Made by a program: the position numbers and the translations under genes
Shown: positions 8,546 to 16,965 of the stretch, piece after piece
How the letters are laid out: each line of letters starts with the position of its first letter
How positions within the stretch are numbered: position 1 is the first letter of the stretch
NCBI GenBank assembly: GCA_001804865.1
Contig: MHBK01000009.1
Location: 62,001-126,000 of the forward strand
Source of the DNA: Lentisphaerae bacterium GWF2_57_35
GTDB taxonomy: Bacteria > Verrucomicrobiota > Kiritimatiellia > CAIQIC01 > GWF2-57-35
DNA: 64,000 nt
Reading direction: 5' to 3'
Notes under the pieces: generated by a model
What the model was told of the DNA's origin: nothing
What the model saw: the letters and a program-made list of their open reading frames with translations, nothing else
Database searches by the model: none

Positions 8546-9550
8546 ATGAATCCGAACGGACAGGCCCATCGAATCGTGCGGACCCTGTTTTATGCGGTCA
8601 AGCCGCTGATTCCCAGAACCGCACAGCTTTTTTTACGCCGGGCGCTCATGAACCGGCGACGCCAGGCCTGCGCCCAGATCTGGCCCATCGATCCCCAGGC
8701 CGGAGATGCGCCGCCCCAATGGAAGGGCTGGCCGGACGGCAAGAAGTTTGCCCTGGTGCTTACGCACGACGTGGACACCCAAGCCGGCCACGACAAATGC
8801 CGGAGACTGATGCAGGCGGAAGAGGAGCGAGGCTTTCGATCGTCCTTCACGATCGTCCCCGAACGGTACAACATTTCTCCGGAGTTGCTCAAGGAAATGA
8901 CGGCCCGAGGCTTCGAAGTGGCCGTCCACGGCTTGAAACACGACGGCAAGTTATTCAGCTCCCGGGAAGTGTTTCTTCAGAAGGCCGCGTGCATCAATCG
9001 CTACTTAAAAGCTTGGGGCGCCGTCGGATTTCGGGCGCCGGCCATGCATCATAACCTGGACTGGATACTCGACCTGGACATCGAATACGACATGTCCACC
9101 TTCGACGTGGATCCCTTCGAACCGCAACCGGACGGCATGGGCACCATTTTCCCGTTCTGGGTCGACGGGACCGCACGAGGCCGGAAGGGATACGTGGAGC
9201 TGCCCTACACGCTGTCGCAGGATTTCACGCCGTATATTCTTTTCAGGGATAAAGACAACGGTTGCTGGAAACGCAAGCTGGATTGGATTGTCGAGAAGGG
9301 CGGCATGGCCTTGATCAACGTACACCCGGATTATATGGGCTTCGACCCACTCCGTCTGGGCCGGGAGGAATATCCCGCGGCCTTCTACACCGACTGGCTC
9401 GATTACATTAAATCGCGGTATGCCAACCAATATTGGGCCGTCTTGCCGCGGGACATGGCCCGCTTTATCAGAAGCGAAACGCCCCGGGCGCAGGAGAAGT
9501 TTATCAAACCGTTTGCGACCGAGGAGAAGCCCGCATGCTCACTGACTTAA
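8546..9550 (+). CDS. Polysaccharide deacetylase (NodB-homology, CE4-like)
   Basis: A protein of about 334 residues. The NodB core is seen as LTHDVDTQ (residues 72-79, the Asp pair of motif 1) and AVHGLKHDG (126-134, metal-binding His residues), with FRAPAM and HPDYMG further on. The ATG at 8546 is preceded by AAGGAGG at 8535-8541, which fixes the start although the frame is open from 8252. The role expected is removal of N-acetyl groups from a surface polysaccharide. The gene lies 26 nt after the FemAB gene, and its 3' end overlaps the ATP-grasp start by 16 nt, so coupling is likely. Confidence 0.88.
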   Translation: MNPNGQAHRIVRTLFYAVKPLIPRTAQLFLRRALMNRRRQACAQIWPIDPQAGDAPPQWKGWPDGKKFALVLTHDVDTQAGHDKCRRLMQAEEERGFRSSFTIVPERYNISPELLKEMTARGFEVAVHGLKHDGKLFSSREVFLQKAACINRYLKAWGAVGFRAPAMHHNLDWILDLDIEYDMSTFDVDPFEPQPDGMGTIFPFWVDGTARGRKGYVELPYTLSQDFTPYILFRDKDNGCWKRKLDWIVEKGGMALINVHPDYMGFDPLRLGREEYPAAFYTDWLDYIKSRYANQYWAVLPRDMARFIRSETPRAQEKFIKPFATEEKPACSLT

Positions 9551-10821
9551 CCAAAACAAACGATCGGCCCCATCGTAAAATCCCGGCCGTAGTGCTCTCC
9601 TGCCACACGATGGGTCTCGGGGTCATCCGGGCTCTGGGCGTCATGCAAGTGCCCGTGATTGCCCTGTTCTACGAAAAGGCGGATATGGGACAGGTTTCGC
9701 GCTATGTCCAGCGCGCCCAGTTCATCCCGCATCCCAAACAATCGGAAGGAGCCTTCATCGACGCCCTGGTCGAGCAGTCGCGCCGACTCGGAGAGAGCGT
9801 CTTGATCCCCGTTGACGACGCGACGCTGGTGACCGTTTCCCGGCATAAAGCGTATCTGGACGAACACTTCATGGTCGCCTGCGCCGAATGGAACATCGTC
9901 GAACGGGTGATCGACAAGCACTATACCTATGCGCTCGCCGAAACCCTTAACGTATCCGCGCCTTGGTCCCACTCTCCCGAATCCGAGGCTGAGGTGGAGC
10001 TGCTCGAGAAAGACATCTCTTATCCTTGTCTGGTCAAACCCCGGCAAAGCCACCTCTACTTCGAGCGCTTCCGCAAAAAAATGGTCCGCGTCGAAAACAA
10101 GGATCAACTGATGGCCGCCTACCGGGAAGCGGCTCAAGCCGGCCTGAAAACCATGCTGCAGGAATGGATTCCCGGAGACGACGCCCAGGGCATCAACTAC
10201 AATTCCTATTGTTGGAACGGCCAACCGGTCGTCGACTTTACAGCGGAAAAAGTCCGCTTGTCGCCGCCTTCGTTCGGGGTGCCCTGCGTGGTCGTCAGCA
10301 AGCCGATTCCCGAAGTGAGCGAGCCTGCCGCAAAAATGCTGAAGGCGTTGGGTTTTTATGGATACTCCTGCATGGAATTCAAACGGGATGCGCGCGACGG
10401 AAGCTACAAATTCATGGAAATAAACGCTCGGTACAACCGGTCCATTCTGCTGTCGATTTCCTGCGGGATTAATTTCCCCTGGCTTATGTATTGTCACCTG
10501 ACCCAAGGACAACGGCCGTCCGCGATGCCGTACGCCAACGGGATCTATTGGATCGACGAACTTCGGGATATCGCTGCCGGCGTCCAGCGCATCCGGCAGG
10601 AGCGCTACTCGCTCTCGAAATTTATCGAACCGTATGTCGGTCCGCACATTTTTGCCGTTTTCGACTGGAAGGATCTTCGCCCATTCGTCAAACGATGCCT
10701 CGATCTCTGCCGAATAGCAGGGACAAAATTCTTGGAAGCAAAAGGGTGGTTCGCTGCCCGGAAAAGGAACGAAATCAACAAACCGGCTCAGGTCCTTCAA
10801 AGGGAAGAGAGGGGATTATGA
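9535..10821 (+). CDS. ATP-grasp family ligase
   Basis: A protein of about 428 residues with an ATP-grasp fold of the carbamoyl-phosphate-synthase-large-chain/D-aspartate-ligase-like type. Visible are SYPCLVKPRQSHLYF (ATP-binding lysine strand), LQEWIPGDDAQ and the metal-binding FMEINARYNRS (E-x-N-x-R). Such enzymes join a carboxylate to an amine through an acyl phosphate. In exopolysaccharide operons they may amidate sugar acids or build an amino-acid decoration for the neighbouring FemAB-like transferase. The ATG at 9535 overlaps the deacetylase gene by 16 nt. The stop overlaps the next ATG (ATGA). The exact substrates are unknown. Confidence 0.85.
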   Translation: MLTDLTKTNDRPHRKIPAVVLSCHTMGLGVIRALGVMQVPVIALFYEKADMGQVSRYVQRAQFIPHPKQSEGAFIDALVEQSRRLGESVLIPVDDATLVTVSRHKAYLDEHFMVACAEWNIVERVIDKHYTYALAETLNVSAPWSHSPESEAEVELLEKDISYPCLVKPRQSHLYFERFRKKMVRVENKDQLMAAYREAAQAGLKTMLQEWIPGDDAQGINYNSYCWNGQPVVDFTAEKVRLSPPSFGVPCVVVSKPIPEVSEPAAKMLKALGFYGYSCMEFKRDARDGSYKFMEINARYNRSILLSISCGINFPWLMYCHLTQGQRPSAMPYANGIYWIDELRDIAAGVQRIRQERYSLSKFIEPYVGPHIFAVFDWKDLRPFVKRCLDLCRIAGTKFLEAKGWFAARKRNEINKPAQVLQREERGL

Positions 10822-11603
10822 ACACAGTAGCCATACGTCTAGAGGAAAAACGCCTTGAAAATGTTAAAAATATCGCCGATTACAACATGGTGCACGAACG
10901 ACACCGGATATTTCCAGCCCTGTTTGAGAACCGGCAGCATCGAACGATACTCGATATGTCCGCGGGCATGGGCGTGGTCGCCCAACGAATACGCGACCAG
11001 TATCCCTGCTCGCTTATTTGCAACGATATTTGCCCCAAATGTCTTCAATCGCTGAACGACTTGGGCCTCCAAACCATATCGTTCGATCTGGACAATGCAG
11101 CAGTGCCTTTTCCCTTTCCGGCCAAAAGTTTCGACGCCATCATTTCGCTCTCCACCATCGAACACCTGATTCATCTGGAACACTTCCTGGAGGAAACCCG
11201 CCGCATCCTCGACGATAACGGCTTCCTGTATATTTCCTCGCCCAATTATTCCAGCCTTAGTTACATGCTTCCGTTTGTTCTGAAAGGCCAAACCTTCCAC
11301 GACCCGTTCTCCCAAGCCGACCAATACGAGTTCTATGCGCACTATCGCTATTTCACCTACAAGACCCTGCTCCAGTATGTCCGCGCCTTTGGCTTTTCCC
11401 CGGTAGCCTCGTACATCGGAAAACCCCACGGCAGTTCCTATTATCAGCGATTGAAGCGGCAATCCAAATGGAAGTCGCTGTGCTTCAAGGTTGTCCTCTC
11501 CTCCCTTTGCCATCTGCTGCCGCCCCGGTGGTCATCCGAGCCCGTCCTTTGTTTCCGCAAGGGATCCGGAGGAGCCCCATCGCCGAAAAAAATCGTGCTC
11601 TAA
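10818..11603 (+). CDS. Class I SAM-dependent methyltransferase
   Basis: A protein of about 261 residues. The SAM-binding motif I is ILDMSAGMGVVAQRI (about residues 43-57). Motif II is near LICNDI, and FDAIISLSTIEHLIHLEHFL is the usual post-motif segment of Methyltransf_11-type enzymes. The start ATG overlaps the stop of the ATP-grasp gene by 4 nt, so it is the last gene of the four-gene exopolysaccharide-type operon, and a hairpin follows at 11663. It probably methylates a glycan or precursor. The C-terminal 40 residues are basic and Pro-rich. Confidence 0.85.
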   Translation: MNTVAIRLEEKRLENVKNIADYNMVHERHRIFPALFENRQHRTILDMSAGMGVVAQRIRDQYPCSLICNDICPKCLQSLNDLGLQTISFDLDNAAVPFPFPAKSFDAIISLSTIEHLIHLEHFLEETRRILDDNGFLYISSPNYSSLSYMLPFVLKGQTFHDPFSQADQYEFYAHYRYFTYKTLLQYVRAFGFSPVASYIGKPHGSSYYQRLKRQSKWKSLCFKVVLSSLCHLLPPRWSSEPVLCFRKGSGGAPSPKKIVL

Positions 11604-11662
11604 CGTCCTTGCTTTGGAGGCGGGGCCACATGGCCCCGCTCCCCCTAAAATCAACCTTGCCA

Positions 11663-11706
11663 AGGGCGCCTTTCCCGCCGGGCGGCGGGAAAGGCGCCCT
11701 TTCGGC
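11663..11706 (+). terminator. Strong hairpin, likely transcription terminator
   Basis: Two perfect 17-bp arms (11663-11679 and 11684-11700) enclose a 4-nt loop. The stem is very GC-rich and is followed by TTC rather than a long T run. It lies 60 nt after the stop of the methyltransferase gene and before mtnA, so it fits the end of the operon. Confidence 0.6.
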
Positions 11707-11726
11707 ATCCTCAAGCGCCCGAAAAG

Positions 11727-11776
11727 TTTTCCAATCGTTGGAAAAATTCTCTACACTTTTTCCAATCGTTGGAAAA
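11727..11776. promoter_or_regulatory. Twin 19-bp palindromes TTTTCCAATCGTTGGAAAA upstream of mtnA
   Basis: Two identical 19-bp palindromes lie at 11727-11745 and 11758-11776, with centres 31 bp apart (three helical turns), just upstream of the mtnA ATG at 11793. A variant palindrome occurs at 56138-56159. They could be a paired operator for a dimeric regulator or copies of a dispersed palindromic repeat. Confidence 0.6.
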
Positions 11777-11792
11777 CCCAGGAAAACTGCCC

Positions 11793-12863
11793 ATGCACTT
11801 GAAGACGATCGAATGGATATCGACGCAAAAAGGTTCGCTGACCCCGGGCTACGCGCGCCTGATCGACCAAACTTTGCTGCCCGGCCAACTGGCCTACCTT
11901 GAAACCGACGACATCAAGACCGTTTGGAACGCCATCAAGACCCTGCAGGTGCGCGGAGCCCCCGCCATCGGCGTGGCTGGCGCCATGGGCATCGTCGCGG
12001 GCATTCAACGCAGCCGGGCGCGCACGCCGGACGATTTGATCCGCGCCGTGGAAAAAGCCGGCGACTACCTGGCGACCTCGCGGCCCACCGCCGTAAATCT
12101 TTTTTATGCCATCGATCGCATGAAGCGCGTGGCCCGGCAGAATCGAAGCCTGCCGCCGCCGGCCTTCAAAGAGCGCATGGCCCGTGAAGCCGTCGAGATC
12201 TGCGAGCAAGACGCCGCCTTGTGCCGCGCCATCGGAGCGCATGGCTCCAAGCTGTTGAAAAACGGGCAAACCATCCTGACGCACTGCAACGCCGGCAGCC
12301 TCGCCACGGCCCAGTTCGGTACGGCGCTCTCCCCCGTTTATGTCGCAAAGGAGCAAGGTAAAACCATCCGGGTCTTCGCCGACGAAACCCGCCCCCTGCT
12401 CCAGGGCGCGCGACTCACCGCCTGGGAATTGATGCAGGAAGGAATCGACGTCACCCTGATCTGCGACAACACCGCCGCGCAAGTCATGAAGGAAGGCCGC
12501 ATCGACGCCGTGCTCGTCGGCGCCGACCGCATTGCCGCCAACGGCGACGCCGCCAACAAAATCGGCACCTACTCCGTCGCCGTGCTCGCCCGCGAACACA
12601 AAATCCCCTTCTACGTGCTCGCCCCGACCACGACATTCGATTTGACCCTTTCCACCGGCGATCAAATCCCCATCGAACACCGCGAAGCCGAGGAAGTCAC
12701 CCAAGGCTTCGGCAAACGCACCGCCCCGGCCAACGTAAAAGTCTATTCCCCCGCCTTCGACGTCACCCCGGCGCGCCTCATCGCCGCCATCGTCTGCGAA
12801 AACGGCATCGCCCGCGCGCCGTTCGGGAAAAGCTTGAAGAAGATGACAGAAGAAAATTCATGA
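11793..12863 (+). CDS. mtnA: Methylthioribose-1-phosphate isomerase
   Basis: A protein of about 356 residues, the usual length for MtnA, which converts 5-methylthioribose-1-phosphate to the ribulose form in the cytosolic methionine salvage pathway. Recognisable are QVRGAPAIGVAGAMG near the N-terminus, THCNAGSLAT with the catalytic Cys, DETRPLLQGARLTAWEL, and GADRIAANGDAANKIGTY with the catalytic Asp. The frame is open from a TTG at 11769 inside the second palindrome, but the ATG at 11793 gives the family N-terminus. The stop overlaps the thiL start (ATGA). No other methionine salvage genes are nearby. Confidence 0.96.
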   Translation: MHLKTIEWISTQKGSLTPGYARLIDQTLLPGQLAYLETDDIKTVWNAIKTLQVRGAPAIGVAGAMGIVAGIQRSRARTPDDLIRAVEKAGDYLATSRPTAVNLFYAIDRMKRVARQNRSLPPPAFKERMAREAVEICEQDAALCRAIGAHGSKLLKNGQTILTHCNAGSLATAQFGTALSPVYVAKEQGKTIRVFADETRPLLQGARLTAWELMQEGIDVTLICDNTAAQVMKEGRIDAVLVGADRIAANGDAANKIGTYSVAVLAREHKIPFYVLAPTTTFDLTLSTGDQIPIEHREAEEVTQGFGKRTAPANVKVYSPAFDVTPARLIAAIVCENGIARAPFGKSLKKMTEENS

Positions 12864-13795
12864 CCACCTTGCGACAATTGGGCGAACGGGAAACGATCCG
12901 GCGATTGGCGGCGCTGCTGCCGACGCGGCCGGATGTGCGCATGCACATTGGCGACGACGTGGCGGTGGTTTCCGCGGGCGAATACGATTTTCTGCTGACG
13001 TCCGATGCGGTCATCGAAGGCACGCATTTCCTGGCGGACGCCGTGCCGGAACAGATCGGGCACAAGGCCATCGGCCGGGCGCTGAGCGATCTGGCGGCTA
13101 CGGGCGGCGAACCGCTTTGGGCGTTGATCGATGTAGTGGCGCCGCCGGAGCTGGAAGCCGAACGGCTCGAACGGATTTACCAAGGGCTTGCGAAACTCTC
13201 GTCGACGTACAGCCTCGCCGTGGTCGGCGGCGATCTGGCCCAAGGCCCGGTGCTGGAGTTGCACGTTTTCGCCGTCGGACGAGTGCCGGCCGGCCAGGCG
13301 GTCCTGCGATCCGGCGCCAAAGCGGGCGATGCGATCTACGTCACCGGCCAACTGGGCGGCAGCATTCAGGGCAAGCATTTAACCTTCGAGCCTCGCGTCA
13401 AGGAAGGCCAATGGCTGCGCCAAAATCAGTGGGCCACGGCCATGATCGATTTGAGCGACGGCTTGGCGACGGACTTGAATCATATCCTCGAAATGAGCTG
13501 CGTCGGGGCGGAACTGGCGATGGAAACCATCCCCATTTCCGACGCCGCCAAGATCTCCCCCTCACAACAGACGCCGCTGGAACATGCGCTTTACGATGGC
13601 GAGGATTTCGAGCTGCTCTTTACCGTCGCCGATGAACGCCGGCTCGCTTTTGAAGAAGCTTGGGCTCAAGCGAATTTCCTCCCATGCACTCGCATCGGTC
13701 ACATAACCCAAGAGCCCCGCGGCATCCTCCTCATCGATGCCGAAGGACGCCGCACCCCCTTGGCGCGCGACGGCTTCGAACATTTTACGAGTTGA
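12860..13795 (+). CDS. thiL: Thiamine-monophosphate kinase
   Basis: A 311-residue protein of the PurM/ThiL (AIRS) family, which phosphorylates thiamine monophosphate to the diphosphate cofactor in the cytosol. Typical segments are HIGDDVAVV, LLTSDAVIEGTHF, KAIGRALSDLAATGGEP, the VVGGDLAQ strand, DLSDGLATDLNHI and YDGEDFELLFTV. The length is normal for ThiL. It is coupled to mtnA by a 4-nt overlap. No other thiamine gene is in the window, and no TPP riboswitch is seen upstream of this pair. Confidence 0.95.
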   Translation: MTTLRQLGERETIRRLAALLPTRPDVRMHIGDDVAVVSAGEYDFLLTSDAVIEGTHFLADAVPEQIGHKAIGRALSDLAATGGEPLWALIDVVAPPELEAERLERIYQGLAKLSSTYSLAVVGGDLAQGPVLELHVFAVGRVPAGQAVLRSGAKAGDAIYVTGQLGGSIQGKHLTFEPRVKEGQWLRQNQWATAMIDLSDGLATDLNHILEMSCVGAELAMETIPISDAAKISPSQQTPLEHALYDGEDFELLFTVADERRLAFEEAWAQANFLPCTRIGHITQEPRGILLIDAEGRRTPLARDGFEHFTS

Positions 13796-13852
13796 CGGAG
13801 GCACGGCCTTTTTCAACTGAAACAGCCGTCCATTGGCGTATCGTGATCCCTC

Positions 13853-13905
13853 TTTTGGAGGGTTCCGCTCTGTCGGAACCTTCTTCTTCCGGTCGCGACG
13901 GAGCG
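13853..13905 (+). repeat. Dispersed hairpin repeat, copy 1
   Basis: A segment of about 53 bp containing the hairpin GGTTCCG/CGGAACC and the palindrome GGTCGCGAC. An inverted, nearly identical copy lies at 17987-18038, so the pair brackets the flotillin-to-radical-SAM block. It lies in the gap between thiL and the flotillin gene. Confidence 0.85.
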
Positions 13906-13936
13906 CGACATCCATGCTGAGCGGGCCGCCGCTTCT

Positions 13937-15316
13937 TCAGTTTTTAGGGATGGAATCGATGGACGTCTTCTTGATGCGATCGTCGACCATGCGCCCCAGA
14001 TAATCGGGCAGTTCGACGCCGGCCATGGAAGCCACATCCTGCAACGGCGGAACGCTCTTGATCAGGCTGGAAACGAAATTGGCCGTGGAAGAACCTTTAC
14101 CCTCGCCATTGGAAGAATCCCAGACGGTGATCTTGTCGATCTTGAGGTGGCTGATGGCCTCGACCTGTTTGGCGACTATATCTTCGAGTTTTTCCACCAT
14201 CAGGAAGGTGGCCGCCGCCTTGGCATCGCCATTGCAGCTTTTGACAAGCGAGGCATAGCCCGCGGCCTTGCTTTCCAAGACCTGCCGCAAGCCTTTCGCT
14301 TCCGCCTCATACTTGTAAAGAATTCCGTCGGCCTGACCTTTCGCTTCGCGGCGCATGCGTTCCGCCTCGGCTTCAGCGGAGATTTCGATCTTTCGCCGGT
14401 CGATTTCCTTCTGGACGACTTCTTCCGCATTGAGTCGCTCGGCTTCGGCCAAGTATTGGGCCTTCTGAATTTGGACTTGGGCTTCGCGCTTGGCGACCTC
14501 GGCTTTCTGCATGGCCGCGGCCTGTTTCGTAGCCAACTGCGCATTCGAATCGGCAATCTGCGCTTTGGCGGTATTTTCGCCCGTCACCGCTTCCGCTTCC
14601 TGACCCTGCACATAAATCCGCTGATCCGCTTCCGCCTTTTTCTTGCCCTTTTCTGCGGCGGCCACGTTTTCCGCCTGGCCAATGGCGCCGTATTTCTCCT
14701 GAATGGCCACATCGACCCGAGCCTTGTTGATCGCTTCGGAAGCGGCCTTCTTGCCGATGCTTTCGATGTAGGTCGATTCGTCGGTGATGTCCGTGATGTT
14801 GACATTGATCAGGTAGAGGCCGATCTTGTTCAGTTCGGGTTCGACATTCTTACGGATCGATTCGAGGAAACTCTCGCGGTCCTGATTAATCTGCTCGATC
14901 GTCAGCGAGGCCACGGTCAAACGCAGTTGGCCGAAGATGATTTCCTTGGCCATCGCCTCGATGTCGCCGCTTTCCAAGCCCAGCAGACGTTCGGCGGCAT
15001 TGAGCATGATGTTCGGATCGGTGCTGATGCCGACGGTGAAGGTGCTGGGAACGTTGATGCGGATGTTCTGCAACGACAAGGCATTTTGCAGCGGGATGCT
15101 GATCGTCATGGGCGTCAAACTCAGGTAGGAGTAATCCTGAATCAACGGCCAGACCATCGTACCGCCGCCATGTACGCACTTCGACGAACGGTTGTCGGCC
15201 ACCTTTCCGTAAATCACCAGAATGCGGTCGGACGGGCATCGTTTATACCGCGCCGCCAAAAACAGGATGGTGGAAACAATCAGGATTACAAACGCCAGAA
15301 TGACAACAGGCCACAT
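13937..15316 (-). CDS. Flotillin-like SPFH protein
   Basis: A 459-residue membrane protein. It has an N-terminal transmembrane helix (VVILAFVILIVSTILFLAA, residues 4-22) and an SPFH/band-7 domain to about residue 190. A long Ala/Glu/Lys-rich coiled-coil follows, with several repeated AEAE-type segments (about 200-350) and a C-terminal flotillin tail. Flotillins assemble into membrane microdomain scaffolds. The ATG is preceded by GGAGGT. The NfeD-like gene lies directly upstream (22-nt gap), the classic NfeD-flotillin pairing. It is the YuaG/FloT type rather than the short FloA type, judged by its length and helical tail. Confidence 0.92.
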   Translation of the reverse strand: MWPVVILAFVILIVSTILFLAARYKRCPSDRILVIYGKVADNRSSKCVHGGGTMVWPLIQDYSYLSLTPMTISIPLQNALSLQNIRINVPSTFTVGISTDPNIMLNAAERLLGLESGDIEAMAKEIIFGQLRLTVASLTIEQINQDRESFLESIRKNVEPELNKIGLYLINVNITDITDESTYIESIGKKAASEAINKARVDVAIQEKYGAIGQAENVAAAEKGKKKAEADQRIYVQGQEAEAVTGENTAKAQIADSNAQLATKQAAAMQKAEVAKREAQVQIQKAQYLAEAERLNAEEVVQKEIDRRKIEISAEAEAERMRREAKGQADGILYKYEAEAKGLRQVLESKAAGYASLVKSCNGDAKAAATFLMVEKLEDIVAKQVEAISHLKIDKITVWDSSNGEGKGSSTANFVSSLIKSVPPLQDVASMAGVELPDYLGRMVDDRIKKTSIDSIPKN

Positions 15317-15338
15317 GAGACTACCTCCGTTTGAGTTA

Positions 15339-15908
15339 TTAAACTTTCGTCACGACCAGAACATTTCCGCTGACCACGCGCACCACAATGACCCGTTCGC
15401 CGGTCTTCAAGTCGCCCGCGTCTTCCGAGCTGGCATCGAAGATCCGAAGCTGCCCCTGGACCGGGACACGGACTTGTCCGGTCTTGCCGGGATGAATCGT
15501 CAGATAAACCGACCCTTCCTGTCCGATGGCGTTTTCCATGCGGAGGGTTCCATCGGATTGCAGACTTTTCATGCCTACAAAAATCTTTCCGATCAACCAC
15601 ACCGTGGCCAATCCGGCGACTACTCCGCCCAGCATCGCCCAAACCTCCGCCACGTGATTTTGTTTGGACAACGCCAAGGCCACCAAACCGAACATCATGA
15701 AAAAGGCGGTCAACCCCTGAAGGGACAAAATCTTGAAGCTGGCATCCGCATCGCCATGAACCTCGCCGCCATGCAGATCGGTTTCAACGTCGCCGCCGTG
15801 GCCCACCATCATCAGGATCGTACGGACCAAAAAAAGAGCGCCGCCAAACAACGCACAGGCGGCATAGAACTTTTCCATCGAGGTAAGATTTTCCATAAAA
15901 TCGATCAT
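15339..15908 (-). CDS. NfeD-like membrane protein with C-terminal OB-fold
   Basis: A 189-residue protein with three hydrophobic segments (around residues 12-34, 62-80 and 88-110). A soluble C-terminal domain (about 118-189) of NfeD/OB-fold type follows, with GQEGSVYLTIHPGKTGQVRV and GERVIVVRVVSGNVLVV. A His/Asp/Glu-rich loop lies between the first two helices. The start is set by TAAGGAGG 6 nt upstream of the ATG. It is the first gene of the NfeD-flotillin operon and is expected to interact with the flotillin in the membrane. Confidence 0.85.
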   Translation of the reverse strand: MIDFMENLTSMEKFYAACALFGGALFLVRTILMMVGHGGDVETDLHGGEVHGDADASFKILSLQGLTAFFMMFGLVALALSKQNHVAEVWAMLGGVVAGLATVWLIGKIFVGMKSLQSDGTLRMENAIGQEGSVYLTIHPGKTGQVRVPVQGQLRIFDASSEDAGDLKTGERVIVVRVVSGNVLVVTKV

Positions 15909-15962
15909 AGGTCCTCCTTAGTTCTTTATTAAACACAGATTATGTAGAAAATCCAATCATTA

Positions 15963-16060
15963 GTCTGGAAAGAAACCACCGGCTTACGCCGGCGGCTACG
16001 TAGCCGCGTCCGTAAGGACGTGGATTCTTATTCATATGCGCGGGGGCCGCATCAAGATGC
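15963..16060. repeat. 98-bp dispersed repeat, copy A
   Basis: This copy differs from copy B (17890-17987) at only three of 98 positions. It holds the hairpin core CCACCGGCTTACGCCGGCGG, the palindrome GGCTACGTAGCC, and GCGTCCGTAAGGACG. It lies in the divergent gap between the NfeD gene and the radical SAM gene. Shorter relatives of the core occur at 54658-54682 and 56110-56134. Confidence 0.93.
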
Positions 16061-16121
16061 ACCCGGTGGCGCCGTCCATGCTTAACCCATGTTGTCCGTT
16101 CCAAAACAGGGAGGCGCGACA

Positions 16122-16946
16122 ATGAAATTAGAATCTCAGGCGGTGGTCGACAACCGGATGCAGCCGATGGCGAGTCCATTGAGTGTTCGAGCCCATTATT
16201 ACGGCGTCTTTCTTTCGTTCCGATGTCCCTTTTCGTGCAGTTTTTGCGTCCGAAGATTCCATGCCGACCGCCTGGCCCAATATGAGGAAATCTCCGGCAA
16301 TCGTTGGATCGATTACCTGTCGATGCTCCATACCGACGGCCTTCCGTTGGTTTTTCAAGGCGGCGAACCCGGTCTGCACCGCGATTTCGCGGAAATTATT
16401 CATTTTCTAAGCCCGTTACATCGCATTCAAATCGTCACCAATCTGGCGTTCGATGTACGCAAATTTGCCAAGACGGTGGACCCAGCCCTTCTGAACCGTG
16501 AAACGGACCTGATTCCCATCCTGGCCTGCTTCCATCCTGAAGAATTTACGCCGCAGGAATTTGTCGAACGGGCTTTTTATCTGCACGCGGCCGGGTTCCG
16601 CATGCGCATCACCGGTTTTACCGACTCCACCCGCCAACGAGCCATGGACGAAATGATCCTGTTAAGCAAGGATAACGGCCTGGACTTCAAGCAAGCCGAA
16701 TTTCTCGACTGGTATCAAGATCGATTTTACGGCGGCAGCGAAGGGTTGCTCTATGCCCAACTCGACCACGAGGCCAACCGCCTGCCGGCGCTGCTGTACG
16801 CCCCCGATGGCAGCATCCACGGCAGTCATCATCATCTTTATGAAAAGGCCCAGCCCATGGGACATATTTTTGACCGCACATTCGTCTGCCCCCATCCGCC
16901 GGATGCCCACGTCTTTTGCGGAGCGCACGCGTGTGCGGAGGCGTGA
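16122..16946 (+). CDS. Radical SAM protein
   Basis: A protein of about 274 residues. The [4Fe-4S]-binding CxxxCxxC motif is CPFSCSFC (Cys 35, 39, 42), and LVFQGGEPGLH is the GGEP SAM-binding motif. A Cys cluster at the extreme C-terminus (CPHPPDAHVFCGAHAC) could bind a second cluster but is shorter than a standard SPASM domain. The start at 16122 has AGGGAGG upstream. Radical SAM enzymes of this build modify peptides or cofactors in the cytosol. The next gene, 19 nt on, encodes an unknown 231-residue protein that could be its substrate or partner. The reaction is unknown. Confidence 0.85.
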   Translation: MKLESQAVVDNRMQPMASPLSVRAHYYGVFLSFRCPFSCSFCVRRFHADRLAQYEEISGNRWIDYLSMLHTDGLPLVFQGGEPGLHRDFAEIIHFLSPLHRIQIVTNLAFDVRKFAKTVDPALLNRETDLIPILACFHPEEFTPQEFVERAFYLHAAGFRMRITGFTDSTRQRAMDEMILLSKDNGLDFKQAEFLDWYQDRFYGGSEGLLYAQLDHEANRLPALLYAPDGSIHGSHHHLYEKAQPMGHIFDRTFVCPHPPDAHVFCGAHACAEA

Positions 16947-16965
16947 AAGAAACGGAGAGACTTAC

